Origin: Bradyrhizobium tropiciagri
Lineage (GTDB): Bacteria > Pseudomonadota > Alphaproteobacteria > Rhizobiales > Xanthobacteraceae
DNA: 64,000 nucleotides
Assembly: GCF_001189845.1 (NCBI RefSeq)
Contig: NZ_LFLZ01000050.1
Location: forward strand, 1-64,000
Direction: 5' to 3'
The notes below the pieces were generated by a model. That model was not told the DNA's origin and did no database searches. It worked only from the letters and a program-made list of their open reading frames with translations. Below are positions 19,650 through 29,902 of this stretch, piece after piece. The first letter of the stretch is position 1. The number at the start of each line of letters is the position of its first letter. Both the position numbers and the translations under genes were made by a program.

Positions 19650-22247
19650 TCACAAATTCCGCAACACCGAGGCCGGCTTCTGGTTCAGCGCGAGCAGCGT
19701 TCCGGCCAGCCCCAATCCGACGGTGACGACCAGCGCGGCGGCCACGACCAGGGCGGCGCTGCCGGCCTGCCAGATGAAACTCAGCGTCATCAGCCGCGTC
19801 ACGATCAGCCAAGCCGCGACCGAGCCGGCGATCACGCCGAAAATCGCGGTTGCAAAGCCGATCATCAGGTACTCCAGCGCGTAGGCGCCGAGCAATCGCG
19901 CCCGCGTGGCACCGAGCGTCTTGAGGATCACCGCGTCATAGACGCGGTGGCGGTGCCCGGCGGCGAGCGCGCCGCCCAGCACCAGGATCGCCGAGATCAG
20001 CGTCACGGCGCTGGCGCCGCGGATCGCCAGCACCAGGTTGCTGACGACGCTGCCGATGGTCTCCAGCGCCTCGCGGACCCGCACGCTGGTCACCATCGGA
20101 AATGCGTCGGCGACCTGCTTGATGATGCGCGCGTCGTCGTTGGAGCTCGCTTGGGTCGCGCTGGCATGTGGTTCCGTCAGCGTCGCGACGTGGCTGTGCG
20201 GCGCGCCCTTGAAGGCGTTCGGCGAGAACACCAGCACGAAGTTGATGCCGAGGCCCTGCCAGTCGATGTTGCGCAGATTGGCGATCTTCGCCGGCACGTC
20301 GCGGCCCAGCACGTTGACCACGATCTCGTCGCCGATCTTCAGGGACAGGCCGTCGGCGATCTTCTTCTCCATCGAGACCAGCGGCGGTCCGCTGTAGTCC
20401 GGGCCCCACCATTCGCCCTCGACGATCTTCGAGCCCTTGGGAATTTCACCGGTATAGGTCAGGCCGCGGTCGCTCTGCAGCACCCACTCGGAATCGACCG
20501 ACGGCTTGAGCTGGTCGGCCTTGACGCCGTGCGCGGCGACGATGCGCCCGCGCAGCATCGGCACGTCCTCGACGGTCGAGCCGGCGGCGATCTGGGCCAG
20601 GAAGGCATTGAAGCGATCGGCCTCGGTGGAGGGGATGTCGATGAAGAAGAACGACGGCGCCCGTTCCGGCAATGCGGCCAGGAATTGCCGGCGCAGATTG
20701 CCGTCGATCTGGGTGATAGTGACGAGCACGGCGAGCCCAAGGCCGAGCGACAGCACGACCGACGGCGTCAGCGCGCCCGGCCGGTGGATGTTGGCGATGG
20801 CGAGCCGCAGCATGGTCATGCGGCTGCGCGGCAGCCGGCGCGCCACCGCCATCAGGATCTCGGCGATCCCGCGTAGCAGCAGGAACACCGCGATCGAGGC
20901 GACGACGAACACGGTGGCGACCCGCTTGTCATAGGCAAGCCCGATCGCAACGCCGATCAGCAGCGCGACCACCACGGCCATCAGCGCGAGATAGCTCCAG
21001 CGCGGGCGGTGCCACTCGCTGGCGACGGTCTCGCGGAATAGCGCCGCGACCGGCACGTCGTGGACCCGGCCGAGCGGCCACAGCCCGAACGCCAGCGCCG
21101 TGAGCTGGCCATAGATGAAGGAGAGCGCGAGCTCGTCGGGATGCAGGGCGGGCACCACCGGCAGCGGCAGCAGCTTGCCGAACAGGCCGACGATGACGAA
21201 CGGCAGCGCGGCGCCGAGCACGAGGCCGATCACCGAGCCGATCCCGGCCAGCACCACCACCTGCGTGCAGTAGATCGTGAAGACGTCGCGGCCGGTGGCG
21301 CCGAGCGCCTTGAACGAGGCGATGACGTCGCGGCGGCGGTCGATATGGCTCTTCACCGCATTGGCGACGCCGACACCGCCGACCAGGAGCGCGGCAAGAC
21401 CAACGAGGGTCAGGAACTGGGTGAAGCGGTTGATGGTGCGCTCGAGCTGCGGCGAGGCGTTGCTGCGGCTGCGGACCTCCCAGCCGGCCTCCGGCGCCGC
21501 GGCGCGCGCGCCGTCGATCAAGGCGGTGGTGGCGCGATCGTCGTTGGCGCCGTCGGGCAGCTTCACCCGGTAGATCCAGCGCACCAGGCTGCCGGGCTGC
21601 AACAGGTCGGTGGCGCGCAGGCTGGCTTCGCTGATCAGGAAGCGCGGGCCGAGGCCGACGCCGCCGGCGAGCTTGTCGGGCTCGGCCGCCACCACGCTGC
21701 GGATCTGGTAGGTCGCGCTGCCGATGGTGACGCGGTCGCCGAGCTTCAGGTCGAGCCGCGCCAGCAAGGTCGAGTCGGCAGCCGCGCCAAAAACGCCGTC
21801 GCGCTCAGTGAGCAGATCGGCGATCGGCATGCTGGGCTCGAGCGTCAGCTCGCCGAGCATCGGATATTTGCCGTCGACCGCCTTGAGCTCGACCAGCGCC
21901 AGCTTGCCGTCGCCGCTGCGGGCCATCGCGCGCAGCGTGGCCGCAACCGAAACCTCGCCGCGGGTGCGCAGATAGGCGACCTCGTCGGGCTTGGCCTCGC
22001 GCGAGATCAGCGAGAACGCGACGTCGCCGCCGAGCAGCGTGCGGCCCTCGCGCGACAGCCCGTCGCCGAGGCTCGCCGCGACCGAGCCGACGCCGGCAAT
22101 TGCCATCACGCCGAGCGCGATGCAGGCGATGAACACGTAGAAGCCGCGCAGGCCGCCGCGCAGTTCGCGCAGCGCGTAACGGAAGGCAAGCGACGACGCA
22201 CGGCCCTGGGTACGGACCTGCACCGCGACTTCGGACGCAATGCTCAT
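19650..22247 (-). CDS. ABC transporter permease, FtsX/MacB-like (YbbP type)
   Basis: An 865-residue permease with an N-terminal membrane segment (FYVFIACIALGVMAIAGVGS), a large periplasmic domain, clusters of transmembrane helices near residues 275-420 and 440-500, a second periplasmic domain, and a C-terminal group of three helices. This double FtsX-like layout matches YbbP. It overlaps the ATPase gene by 4 bp. The pair sits divergent to a TesA-like esterase, as ybbA-ybbP and tesA do in E. coli. Substrate unknown; lipid or lysophospholipid handling is plausible from context only. Confidence 0.87.
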   Translation of the reverse strand: MSIASEVAVQVRTQGRASSLAFRYALRELRGGLRGFYVFIACIALGVMAIAGVGSVAASLGDGLSREGRTLLGGDVAFSLISREAKPDEVAYLRTRGEVSVAATLRAMARSGDGKLALVELKAVDGKYPMLGELTLEPSMPIADLLTERDGVFGAAADSTLLARLDLKLGDRVTIGSATYQIRSVVAAEPDKLAGGVGLGPRFLISEASLRATDLLQPGSLVRWIYRVKLPDGANDDRATTALIDGARAAAPEAGWEVRSRSNASPQLERTINRFTQFLTLVGLAALLVGGVGVANAVKSHIDRRRDVIASFKALGATGRDVFTIYCTQVVVLAGIGSVIGLVLGAALPFVIVGLFGKLLPLPVVPALHPDELALSFIYGQLTALAFGLWPLGRVHDVPVAALFRETVASEWHRPRWSYLALMAVVVALLIGVAIGLAYDKRVATVFVVASIAVFLLLRGIAEILMAVARRLPRSRMTMLRLAIANIHRPGALTPSVVLSLGLGLAVLVTITQIDGNLRRQFLAALPERAPSFFFIDIPSTEADRFNAFLAQIAAGSTVEDVPMLRGRIVAAHGVKADQLKPSVDSEWVLQSDRGLTYTGEIPKGSKIVEGEWWGPDYSGPPLVSMEKKIADGLSLKIGDEIVVNVLGRDVPAKIANLRNIDWQGLGINFVLVFSPNAFKGAPHSHVATLTEPHASATQASSNDDARIIKQVADAFPMVTSVRVREALETIGSVVSNLVLAIRGASAVTLISAILVLGGALAAGHRHRVYDAVILKTLGATRARLLGAYALEYLMIGFATAIFGVIAGSVAAWLIVTRLMTLSFIWQAGSAALVVAAALVVTVGLGLAGTLLALNQKPASVLRNL

Positions 22248-22963
22248 GTCGGGGATTGTCCGTCGATGCGGCCGGAGCGCAGCCGCACCACGCGGTCGCA
22301 GCGCTGCGCGAGCGCGAGGTCGTGAGTCACCAGCACCAAGGTCATGCCGCGCTCGGCGTGCTTGGTGAACAGCAAATCGACGATCTGCTTTCCCGTCGTC
22401 TCGTCGAGATTTCCGGTCGGCTCGTCGGCGACCAGGATCGCCGGATCGGGCGCGAGTGCGCGTGCGATCGCGACGCGCTGCTGCTCGCCGCCGGACAGTT
22501 GCGTCGGATAGTGATGCAGCCGTTCGCCGAGACCGACCGATTGCAGCTCCTGCGCGGCGCGCGCGGCGGCATCGGGATTGCCGGCGAGCTCGAGCGGCAC
22601 CGCGACGTTCTCCAGCGCGGTCATGGTCGGGATCAGATGGAACGACTGGAAGACGATGCCGACCTGGCGGCCGCGGAAGCGCGCCAGCGCATCTTCATCG
22701 AGGGCATTGAACGAGGTGCCGTCGACAACCACTTCACCGCTGTCAGGACGTTCAAGCCCCGCCATCACCATCAGCAAGGTCGACTTGCCCGAGCCCGACG
22801 GGCCGATCAGGCCGATGGCCTCACCCGCTGCCACACGAAGGCTGATATCTTTGAGGATATGAACCCGTGCCGCGCCGGTGCCGAGCGAGAGATTGACGTT
22901 CCTGACGGCAATGGTGTCCGGCTCGACGTCGGTCAGTGAAGAGGATTCGATGAGACTGTCCAT
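22244..22963 (-). CDS. ABC transporter ATP-binding protein (YbbA type)
   Basis: A 239-residue ATPase of the LolD/MacB group: Walker A GPSGSGKST, Q-loop GIVFQSFHLIPTMTALENV, signature LSGGEQQRVAIARAL, Walker B ILVADEPTGNLD and H-switch LVTHD. The start at 22963 (MDSLIES) is preferred; the frame stays open to 23425, but that would cover most of the divergent esterase. Its start overlaps the esterase start region by about 14 bp on opposite strands. Energises the permease encoded immediately downstream. Confidence 0.9.
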   Translation of the reverse strand: MDSLIESSSLTDVEPDTIAVRNVNLSLGTGAARVHILKDISLRVAAGEAIGLIGPSGSGKSTLLMVMAGLERPDSGEVVVDGTSFNALDEDALARFRGRQVGIVFQSFHLIPTMTALENVAVPLELAGNPDAAARAAQELQSVGLGERLHHYPTQLSGGEQQRVAIARALAPDPAILVADEPTGNLDETTGKQIVDLLFTKHAERGMTLVLVTHDLALAQRCDRVVRLRSGRIDGQSPT

Positions 22964-23666
22964 GGTTCGGTCATATGGCACTTCCGCCGCTGCGGTCGAG
23001 GCCCGGTTGAGAATCTTCGTGCACATACTCGTGTTGCTTATGGGCTTGATGACGGCGGCGAGCGCGCAGACGCCAGACCAGGGGAAAGCTTCCGCGAAAC
23101 CGATCAAAATGGTGGTTCTGGGCGATTCCCTGAGCGCCGGGTACGGCCTTCCGGCCGAGGCGGCATTTCCGGTCCGGCTGCAAAAAGCCTTGGAAGCCAA
23201 GGGGATAAAGGTCGGCATGACCAATGCCGGGGTGTCCGGCGACACCGCCTCGGGCGGCCGCGAGCGGCTCGACTGGTCGGTGGCCGACGGAACCGATGCC
23301 GTGATTGTCGAGCTCGGCGCCAACGATGCCTTGCGCGGCATCGACCCCGCGGTGACGCGCGCCGCGCTCTCCGACATCATCACAAAGTTGCAGGCGCGCA
23401 AGATCGCGGTGCTCTTGTGCGGCATGCTCGCGCCACCGAACTATGGCAGTGAGTATGCGGCGAAGTTCAACGCGATCTATCCGGATCTGTCGAAATCGCT
23501 TGGCGTGCCGCTCTATCCGTTCTTCCTCGATGGCGTTGCTGCTAATCCGAAGATCAATCAGGCCGACGGAATGCATCCGACGGCAGAAGGTGTGGACATC
23601 CTCGTGAAGAATATCCTGCCCACGGTGGAGGCATTTCTCGGCGCATTATCAGGGCAACGCAGTTGA
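22950..23666 (+). CDS. GDSL-type arylesterase / lysophospholipase (TesA-like), secreted
   Basis: A 238-residue SGNH hydrolase with an N-terminal signal peptide (FVHILVLLMGLMTAASAQ). Block I is VVLGDSLSAGYGL (nucleophile Ser), block III GANDALRG, and block V DGMHPTAEG supplies the catalytic Asp/His. Expected to hydrolyse thioesters, aryl esters or lysophospholipids in the periplasm. ATG 22950 has GAGG 5-6 nt upstream; ATG 22962 is an alternative. It is divergent from the YbbAP-like transporter genes. Confidence 0.88.
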   Translation: MRLSMVRSYGTSAAAVEARLRIFVHILVLLMGLMTAASAQTPDQGKASAKPIKMVVLGDSLSAGYGLPAEAAFPVRLQKALEAKGIKVGMTNAGVSGDTASGGRERLDWSVADGTDAVIVELGANDALRGIDPAVTRAALSDIITKLQARKIAVLLCGMLAPPNYGSEYAAKFNAIYPDLSKSLGVPLYPFFLDGVAANPKINQADGMHPTAEGVDILVKNILPTVEAFLGALSGQRS

Positions 23667-23832
23667 AACGCAGGCAGCGCGCGGCGTTGCGTCCGTAGGT
23701 TTACGAGCTGTTAACGCCTCATGCTTCGCAGAGTCACATATCTCGGGTACAAATAGGCATCGGTGATTCGTCGCCGGGCTTGTTACAGGGTGCGGGCTCC
23801 CAAAACCCGCGCCAGCATCGAGGATTATAGCG

Positions 23833-24369
23833 ATGCCGCGTCTGTTCACTGGTCTGGAAATTCCGGCCGATATCGGCCAATCCCTCTCCAATTTGCGTGG
23901 CGGCCTTCCCGGCGCACGCTGGATCGATCCCGAAAATTATCACGTCACCCTGCGCTTCATCGGCGATATCGATGGCCTCTGGGCCAACGAGATCGCGACG
24001 ATGCTGTTTCGGGTGAACCGCAAACCGTTCGAGGTCAAATTGCAGGGCCTGTCGAGCTTCGGCGGACGCAAGCCGCGCGCGGTGGTTGCCGCCGTCGAGC
24101 CGAGCCGGCCGCTGATCGAACTGCAGGCCGAGCTCGAGCGGATGATGCAGCGGATGGGGCTCGATCCCGAGGGCAGGAAATTCACGCCACATGTCACGCT
24201 CGCGCGTTTGCACGACGCGTCGAGCCAGGACGTCGCGGACTATCTGTCCGTGCGCGGCTACTTCCCGAGCCGCACCTTCCTGGCGGACCGCTTCGTGCTG
24301 TTCTCGTCGCGCGCGTCGACAGGCGGCGGCCCCTACGTGGTCGAGGATTCCTACGAGCTCTGCGCGTAG
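23833..24369 (+). CDS. thpR: RNA 2',3'-cyclic phosphodiesterase
   Basis: Member of the 2H phosphoesterase superfamily (LigT/ThpR), which opens 2',3'-cyclic phosphates on RNA. The 178-residue protein shows both HxTx motifs, HVTL near residue 37 and HVTL near residue 121, plus the typical N-terminus RLFTGLEIP and C-terminal FVLFSSR. The gene is followed by a 10 bp inverted repeat and zapE. No operon partner is evident upstream. Confidence 0.9.
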   Translation: MPRLFTGLEIPADIGQSLSNLRGGLPGARWIDPENYHVTLRFIGDIDGLWANEIATMLFRVNRKPFEVKLQGLSSFGGRKPRAVVAAVEPSRPLIELQAELERMMQRMGLDPEGRKFTPHVTLARLHDASSQDVADYLSVRGYFPSRTFLADRFVLFSSRASTGGGPYVVEDSYELCA

Positions 24370-24422
24370 GGTTTCCTGAGATCGCGGTTTGTGGCGCCGG
24401 CGAGGCGCGTGCGGTCGGCCGT

Positions 24423-24450
24423 GGTATGCAAGGGTTTGCGCTTGCATACC
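24423..24450. repeat. Perfect inverted repeat upstream of zapE
   Basis: GGTATGCAAG and CTTGCATACC are perfect 10 bp arms separated by an 8-nt spacer, 69 bp before the zapE start. It could be an operator-like dyad or an mRNA hairpin; no T tract follows. Confidence 0.55.
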
Positions 24451-24518
24451 TGCTGCATGCCCATTGGCACAATTCACGGCTTGCAATTTGCCGCGCACTA
24501 GGGCCGTAAGGTGGGCTC

Positions 24519-25706
24519 ATGCTGTCCACCTCGCCTAGTTCGTTCCTAGAACACTACAAATCCCTGGTCGCCTCCGGCGCGATCGAGGCTGATCCCGCGC
24601 AGGCCGTCGCCGCCGATGCGTTCAGCGCGCTGGAGGAGCGGCTCGCGAGCTACAAGCCGCAGCGCAAGCAGGGTCTGTTCGGGCGGCTGTTCGGCGGCGA
24701 CAAGGACGACAAGCTGCCGCGCGGGCTCTACGTCCATGGCGAGGTCGGCCGCGGCAAGACCATGCTGATGGACCTGTTCTTCCAGCAGAGCCCGGTCGAG
24801 CACAAGCGCCGCGCGCATTTCCACGAATTCATGGCCGAGGCGCATGAGCGCATCTACGGCTTCCGCCAGCAGATCGCGCGCGGCGAGATCGCGGACGGCG
24901 ACGTGATCGCGCTCACCGCGCAGGCGATCTTCGACGAAGCCTGGCTGCTCTGCTTCGACGAATTCCACGTCACCGACATCGCCGACGCGATGATCCTCGG
25001 GCGGCTGTTCGCAAAGCTGTTCGAGCTCGGCACCGTCGTGGTCGCGACCTCGAACGTCGCGCCCGACGATCTCTACAAGGGCGGTCTCAATCGCGCACTG
25101 TTCCTGCCGTTCATCGCGCAGATATCAGACCACATGGACGTGCTGCGGCTCGATGCGCGCACCGACTTCCGGCTGGAGAAACTCGTCGGCGTGAAGATGT
25201 GGCTGGTGCCCGCGGATGACGCGGCCGATGCCGCGCTCAACGCGGCCTGGCGCAAGATGACCGGCAATGCGCCGTGCAAGGCGCGCCTCATTCCGATCAA
25301 GGGACGCATCCTGAACGTGCCGTGCTCGGCGCACGGCGTCGCGCGCTTCAGCTTCATGGACCTCTGCGAGAAGCCGCTTGCCGCGTCCGATTATCTGAGG
25401 CTTGCGCACGACTACCACACGATCCTGATCGACCACATTCCGGTGATGGATTACGCCGAGCGCAACGCGGCCAAGCGCTTCATCTCGCTGATCGACACGC
25501 TCTATGACAATGCCGTGAAGTTGATGGCCTCCGCCGAGGCCGATCCGGTGTCGCTGTACCTTGCCGAGGAAGGCGTCGAGGCGATGGAGTTCAAGCGCAC
25601 CGCTTCGCGCCTGATCGAGATGAGCTCGGAATCCTACCTGGCTTTGCCGCACGGCCGGAAGGATTCGTCGGCGAGCGGTTCGACGACCGGACTGGTCGAG
25701 ACCTGA
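24519..25706 (+). CDS. zapE: Cell division protein ZapE (AFG1-like ATPase)
   Basis: A 395-residue AFG1-family P-loop ATPase; in E. coli ZapE associates with the Z-ring during late division and under stress. Walker A is GEVGRGKT (about residues 73-80), with Walker B LLCFDEFHVTDIADAM and an NRALFLPFI segment typical of the family. It starts at ATG 24519 after GTAAGGTGGGCTC. The mdh-suc cluster begins about 220 bp downstream. Confidence 0.92.
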   Translation: MLSTSPSSFLEHYKSLVASGAIEADPAQAVAADAFSALEERLASYKPQRKQGLFGRLFGGDKDDKLPRGLYVHGEVGRGKTMLMDLFFQQSPVEHKRRAHFHEFMAEAHERIYGFRQQIARGEIADGDVIALTAQAIFDEAWLLCFDEFHVTDIADAMILGRLFAKLFELGTVVVATSNVAPDDLYKGGLNRALFLPFIAQISDHMDVLRLDARTDFRLEKLVGVKMWLVPADDAADAALNAAWRKMTGNAPCKARLIPIKGRILNVPCSAHGVARFSFMDLCEKPLAASDYLRLAHDYHTILIDHIPVMDYAERNAAKRFISLIDTLYDNAVKLMASAEADPVSLYLAEEGVEAMEFKRTASRLIEMSSESYLALPHGRKDSSASGSTTGLVET

Positions 25707-25928
25707 CATTCAGCCCTGAAATTTGGTCTCGAAATTTGCTCTTGCCCGCGGCCCGGTTCGGAGCAACTTTTCGTGTCTCCGGGCGGACGTTGCTGGCATG
25801 CCTGACCGAATTGCAGGCAGGGCCCGCAATCGGGCAGGCCCTGACTTGAATGGATCATTCGAAAGGGATAACCACCCTTGCAACCGACTTCCCTCCCTCC
25901 TGCATCCAGTTCAAAGGACTGATTTCCC

Positions 25929-26897
25929 ATGGCACGCGACAAGATTGCACTGATTGGCTCCGGACAGATCGGCGGAACGCTGGCGCACCTCGTTGGCCTC
26001 AAGGAACTCGGAGACGTCGTGCTGTTCGATATCGCCGAGGGCGTGCCGCAGGGCAAAGCGCTCGACATCGCGCAGTCGTCGCCGGTCGACGGCTTCGACT
26101 CCAACCTGGTCGGCGCCAATTCCTATGAAGCGCTCGACGGCGCCAAGGTCTGCATCGTCACCGCGGGCGTGCCGCGCAAGCCGGGCATGAGCCGCGATGA
26201 TCTCCTCTCCATCAACCTCAAGGTCATGGAGCAGGTCGGCGCCGGCATCAAGAAGTACGCGCCCGACGCCTTCGTCATCTGTATCACCAACCCGCTGGAC
26301 GCGATGGTGTGGGCGCTGCAGAAGGCCTCCGGCCTGCCGCACAAGAAGGTGGTCGGCATGGCCGGCGTGCTCGACTCCGCGCGCTTCCGCTACTTCCTGG
26401 CCGATGAATTCAACGTCTCGGTCGAAGACGTCACCGCCTTCGTTCTCGGCGGCCATGGCGACACCATGGTGCCGCTGACCCGCTACTCGACCGTTGCAGG
26501 CATTCCGCTGCCCGACCTCGTCAAGATGGGCTGGACCTCGCAGGCGCGCATCGACGAGATCGTCGATCGCACCCGCAATGGCGGCGCCGAGATCGTCAAC
26601 CTGCTCAAGACCGGCTCCGCGTTCTACGCGCCGGCCGCTTCCGCGATCGCGATGGCCGAGAGCTATCTGAAGGACAAGAAGCGCGTGCTGCCCTGCGCGG
26701 CCTATCTCAACGGCGAGTACGGCGTGAAGGACATGTATGTCGGCGTGCCCACCGTGATCGGCTCCAAGGGTGTCGAGCGCGTGGTCGAGATCGAGCTCGC
26801 CGGCAAGGACCGCGAAGCGTTCGACAAGTCGGTCGGCGCGGTGCAGGGCCTGGTCGACGCCTGCAAGAAGATCGCGCCCGATCTGCTCGGCAAGTAA
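25929..26897 (+). CDS. mdh: Malate dehydrogenase (NAD)
   Basis: Oxidises malate to oxaloacetate in the TCA cycle. It is 322 residues of the LDH-like bacterial type: nucleotide-binding loop GSGQIGGTLAH, substrate arginines in RKPGMSRDDL, NPLDAMVW, and the catalytic His in GGHGDTMVPL. It is the first gene of the TCA cluster. The short distance to sucC, with a 15 bp-stem hairpin lacking a T tract, suggests partial read-through or differential mRNA stability. Confidence 0.97.
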   Translation: MARDKIALIGSGQIGGTLAHLVGLKELGDVVLFDIAEGVPQGKALDIAQSSPVDGFDSNLVGANSYEALDGAKVCIVTAGVPRKPGMSRDDLLSINLKVMEQVGAGIKKYAPDAFVICITNPLDAMVWALQKASGLPHKKVVGMAGVLDSARFRYFLADEFNVSVEDVTAFVLGGHGDTMVPLTRYSTVAGIPLPDLVKMGWTSQARIDEIVDRTRNGGAEIVNLLKTGSAFYAPAASAIAMAESYLKDKKRVLPCAAYLNGEYGVKDMYVGVPTVIGSKGVERVVEIELAGKDREAFDKSVGAVQGLVDACKKIAPDLLGK

Positions 26898-26912
26898 TCT
26901 CAATCGGCAATG

Positions 26913-26944
26913 ACCCGATAGGCGATTCCAATCGCCTGTCGGGT
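26913..26944. other. Intercistronic hairpin between mdh and sucC
   Basis: ACCCGATAGGCGATT and AATCGCCTGTCGGGT form a 15 bp stem with one mismatch and only a 2-3 nt loop. There is no following T tract, so it is more likely an mRNA-stabilising or attenuating hairpin than a terminator. Confidence 0.6.
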
Positions 26945-27057
26945 GCAAGATGATGAAATTCTGGCGGATTTTGTAGTTGCGCGAGCCTTGGTATATGGTA
27001 TGCCAGTGTCAGGGCTGACGTTAAGTTCGCCGCACGAGGGTTTGGGAGCGTCTTTCC

Positions 27058-28254
<1,197 letters not shown>

Positions 28255-28256
28255 CG

Positions 28257-28731
28257 ATGGCCGATCATCTCGACGCTCCGACCCCGCTGGACGAACACCG
28301 CAAGCTCGCGGCTTTCGCGGGCGAGTGGAACGGCGAAGAGATGGTCTTTCCGTCGCGCTGGACCGCCGGCGGTCCAGCCACCTCGCATGTCGTTGCGCGC
28401 ATTGCGCTCAACGGCTTCTACCTGATCCAGGACAGCGTGCAGACCCGCGACGGCAAGGAAAGCTTCGCCACCCACGGCGTCTTCACCTACGACCGCGACG
28501 ATCGCGCCTACAAATTGTTCTGGCACGATTCGCTCGGCTACTACCCGCCGTCGCGCCTCCGGCGGCTGGGCGGGCAAGTCGCTGATCCTGGTGCGCGGCT
28601 CGCTGCGCGGCAATGCCCGTCACGTCTACGAGGTCGTCGACGACAACACCTACACCATGAAGATCCAGTTCTCGCCTGACGCGGAAGGGTGGGCCGATGT
28701 GCTCACCGGCGTGTACCGGCGTATCCACTAA
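28257..28731 (+). CDS. DUF1579 family protein (frameshifted)
   Basis: Small cytoplasmic protein of about 157 residues when repaired. The family pattern is clear: LAAFAGEWNGEEMVFPSRW, GGPATSHVVARIALNGFYL, then HGVFTYDRDDRAYKLFW and GGWAGKSLILVRGSLRG. The frame changes near 28551-28555: the first reading frame gives a nonsense tail, while the other continues to the stop at 28729-28731. Losing two C from a CCC run, or gaining one base, would explain it. The function of this lipocalin-like family is unknown. It sits between sucC and sucD, so it is transcribed with TCA enzymes. Confidence 0.75.
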
Positions 28732-28767
28732 ACCCTTCACCGCTGTCTCGCGAAAGCATCTCGAACC

Positions 28768-29648
28768 ATGTCCATTCTGATCGACAAGAACACCAAGGTC
28801 ATCTGCCAGGCTTCACCGGCAAGAACGGCACGTTCCATTCGGAAGCGGCGATCGCTTACGGCACCAAGATGGTCGGCGGCGTGGCGCCGGGCAAAGGCGG
28901 CTCGACCCATCTCAACCTGCCGGTGTTCGACACCGTCGCCGAAGCGCGCGAGAAGACCGGCGCCGACGCCAGCGTGGTCTATGTCCCGCCGCCGGGCGCG
29001 GCAGATGCGATCTGCGAGGCGATCGATGCCGAGATCCCGTTGATCGTCTGCATCACCGAGGGCATTCCGGTGCTCGACATGGTGCGCGTGAAGCGCTCGC
29101 TGTCGGGTTCGAAGTCGCGGCTGATCGGGCCGAACTGCCCCGGCGTGATGACCGCCGGCGAGTGCAAGATCGGCATCATGCCGGCCAACATCTTCAAGCC
29201 CGGCTCGGTCGGCATCGTCTCCCGCTCCGGCACCCTGACCTATGAAGCGGTGTTCCAGACCACCCAGGAGGGCCTCGGCCAGACCACCGCGGTCGGCATC
29301 GGCGGCGACCCGGTCAAGGGCACCGAGTTCATCGACGTGCTGGAGATGTTCCTGGCCGACGAGAAGACCAAGTCGATCGTCATGATCGGCGAGATCGGCG
29401 GTTCCGCCGAGGAAGACGCCGCCCAGTTCCTCAAGGATGAAGCCAAGCGCGGCCGCAAGAAGCCGATGGTCGGCTTTATCGCCGGTGTTACCGCACCTCC
29501 CGGCCGCCGCATGGGCCATGCCGGAGCGATCATCTCCGGCGGCAAGGGCGACGCCGGTTCCAAGACCGCGGCGATGGAAGCCGCCGGCATCAGGGTGTCG
29601 CCGTCTCCGGCGCGGCTCGGGCACACGCTCGCCGAGATGCTGAAGTAA
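28768..29648 (+). CDS. sucD: Succinyl-CoA synthetase, alpha subunit (frameshifted near its start)
   Basis: CoA-binding, phosphohistidine-bearing partner of SucC. The start MSILIDKNTKVICQ at 28768 is in one frame, while FTGKNGTFHSEAAIAYGTKM and the rest are in another. Restoring one G at 28809-28810 (CAGGC to CAGGGC) gives the standard CQGFTGKNGTFH and 293 residues. The active-site His lies in GRRMGHAGAIISGG. An essential TCA gene with one lost base in a G run is most simply a sequence error. A terminator follows at 29690. Confidence 0.93.
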
Positions 29649-29689
29649 TCGCCGCCCGGCGAGGTTCCCTTCGGCTGGCGCGATTTCGG

Positions 29690-29720
29690 GCGGGTTCTCC
29701 TTGGGGAACCCGCCTTTTTC
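29690..29720 (+). terminator. Rho-independent terminator after sucD
   Basis: GCGGGTTC and GAACCCGC form a perfect 8 bp stem with an 8-nt loop, followed directly by CTTTTTC. It separates sucCD from sucAB and implies a separate promoter for sucA in the 180 bp that follow. Confidence 0.8.
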
Positions 29721-29902
29721 ATGCGTTTTGCGGTCAGAACGCAGATCAATAAGATATGAAAATTGATTCATTCTTTAGTTCTTTTAGGCAGGAATATCCG
29801 ACCTAGATAGGGTAAAGGATATCCATCCAGCCGGCGCTCTTCCCAGACCGGCACTTGCGCCGTCTCCTACGCGCGAACCGAAAAAATCACCAGGACTGCC
29901 TC

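Noticed and set aside
24466..24490. Sigma-54-like promoter (TTGGCAC ... TTGCA) before zapE
   Set aside because: The two boxes are about 10 nt apart instead of the 5 or so required between TGGCAC and TTGCA, so the spacing is wrong.
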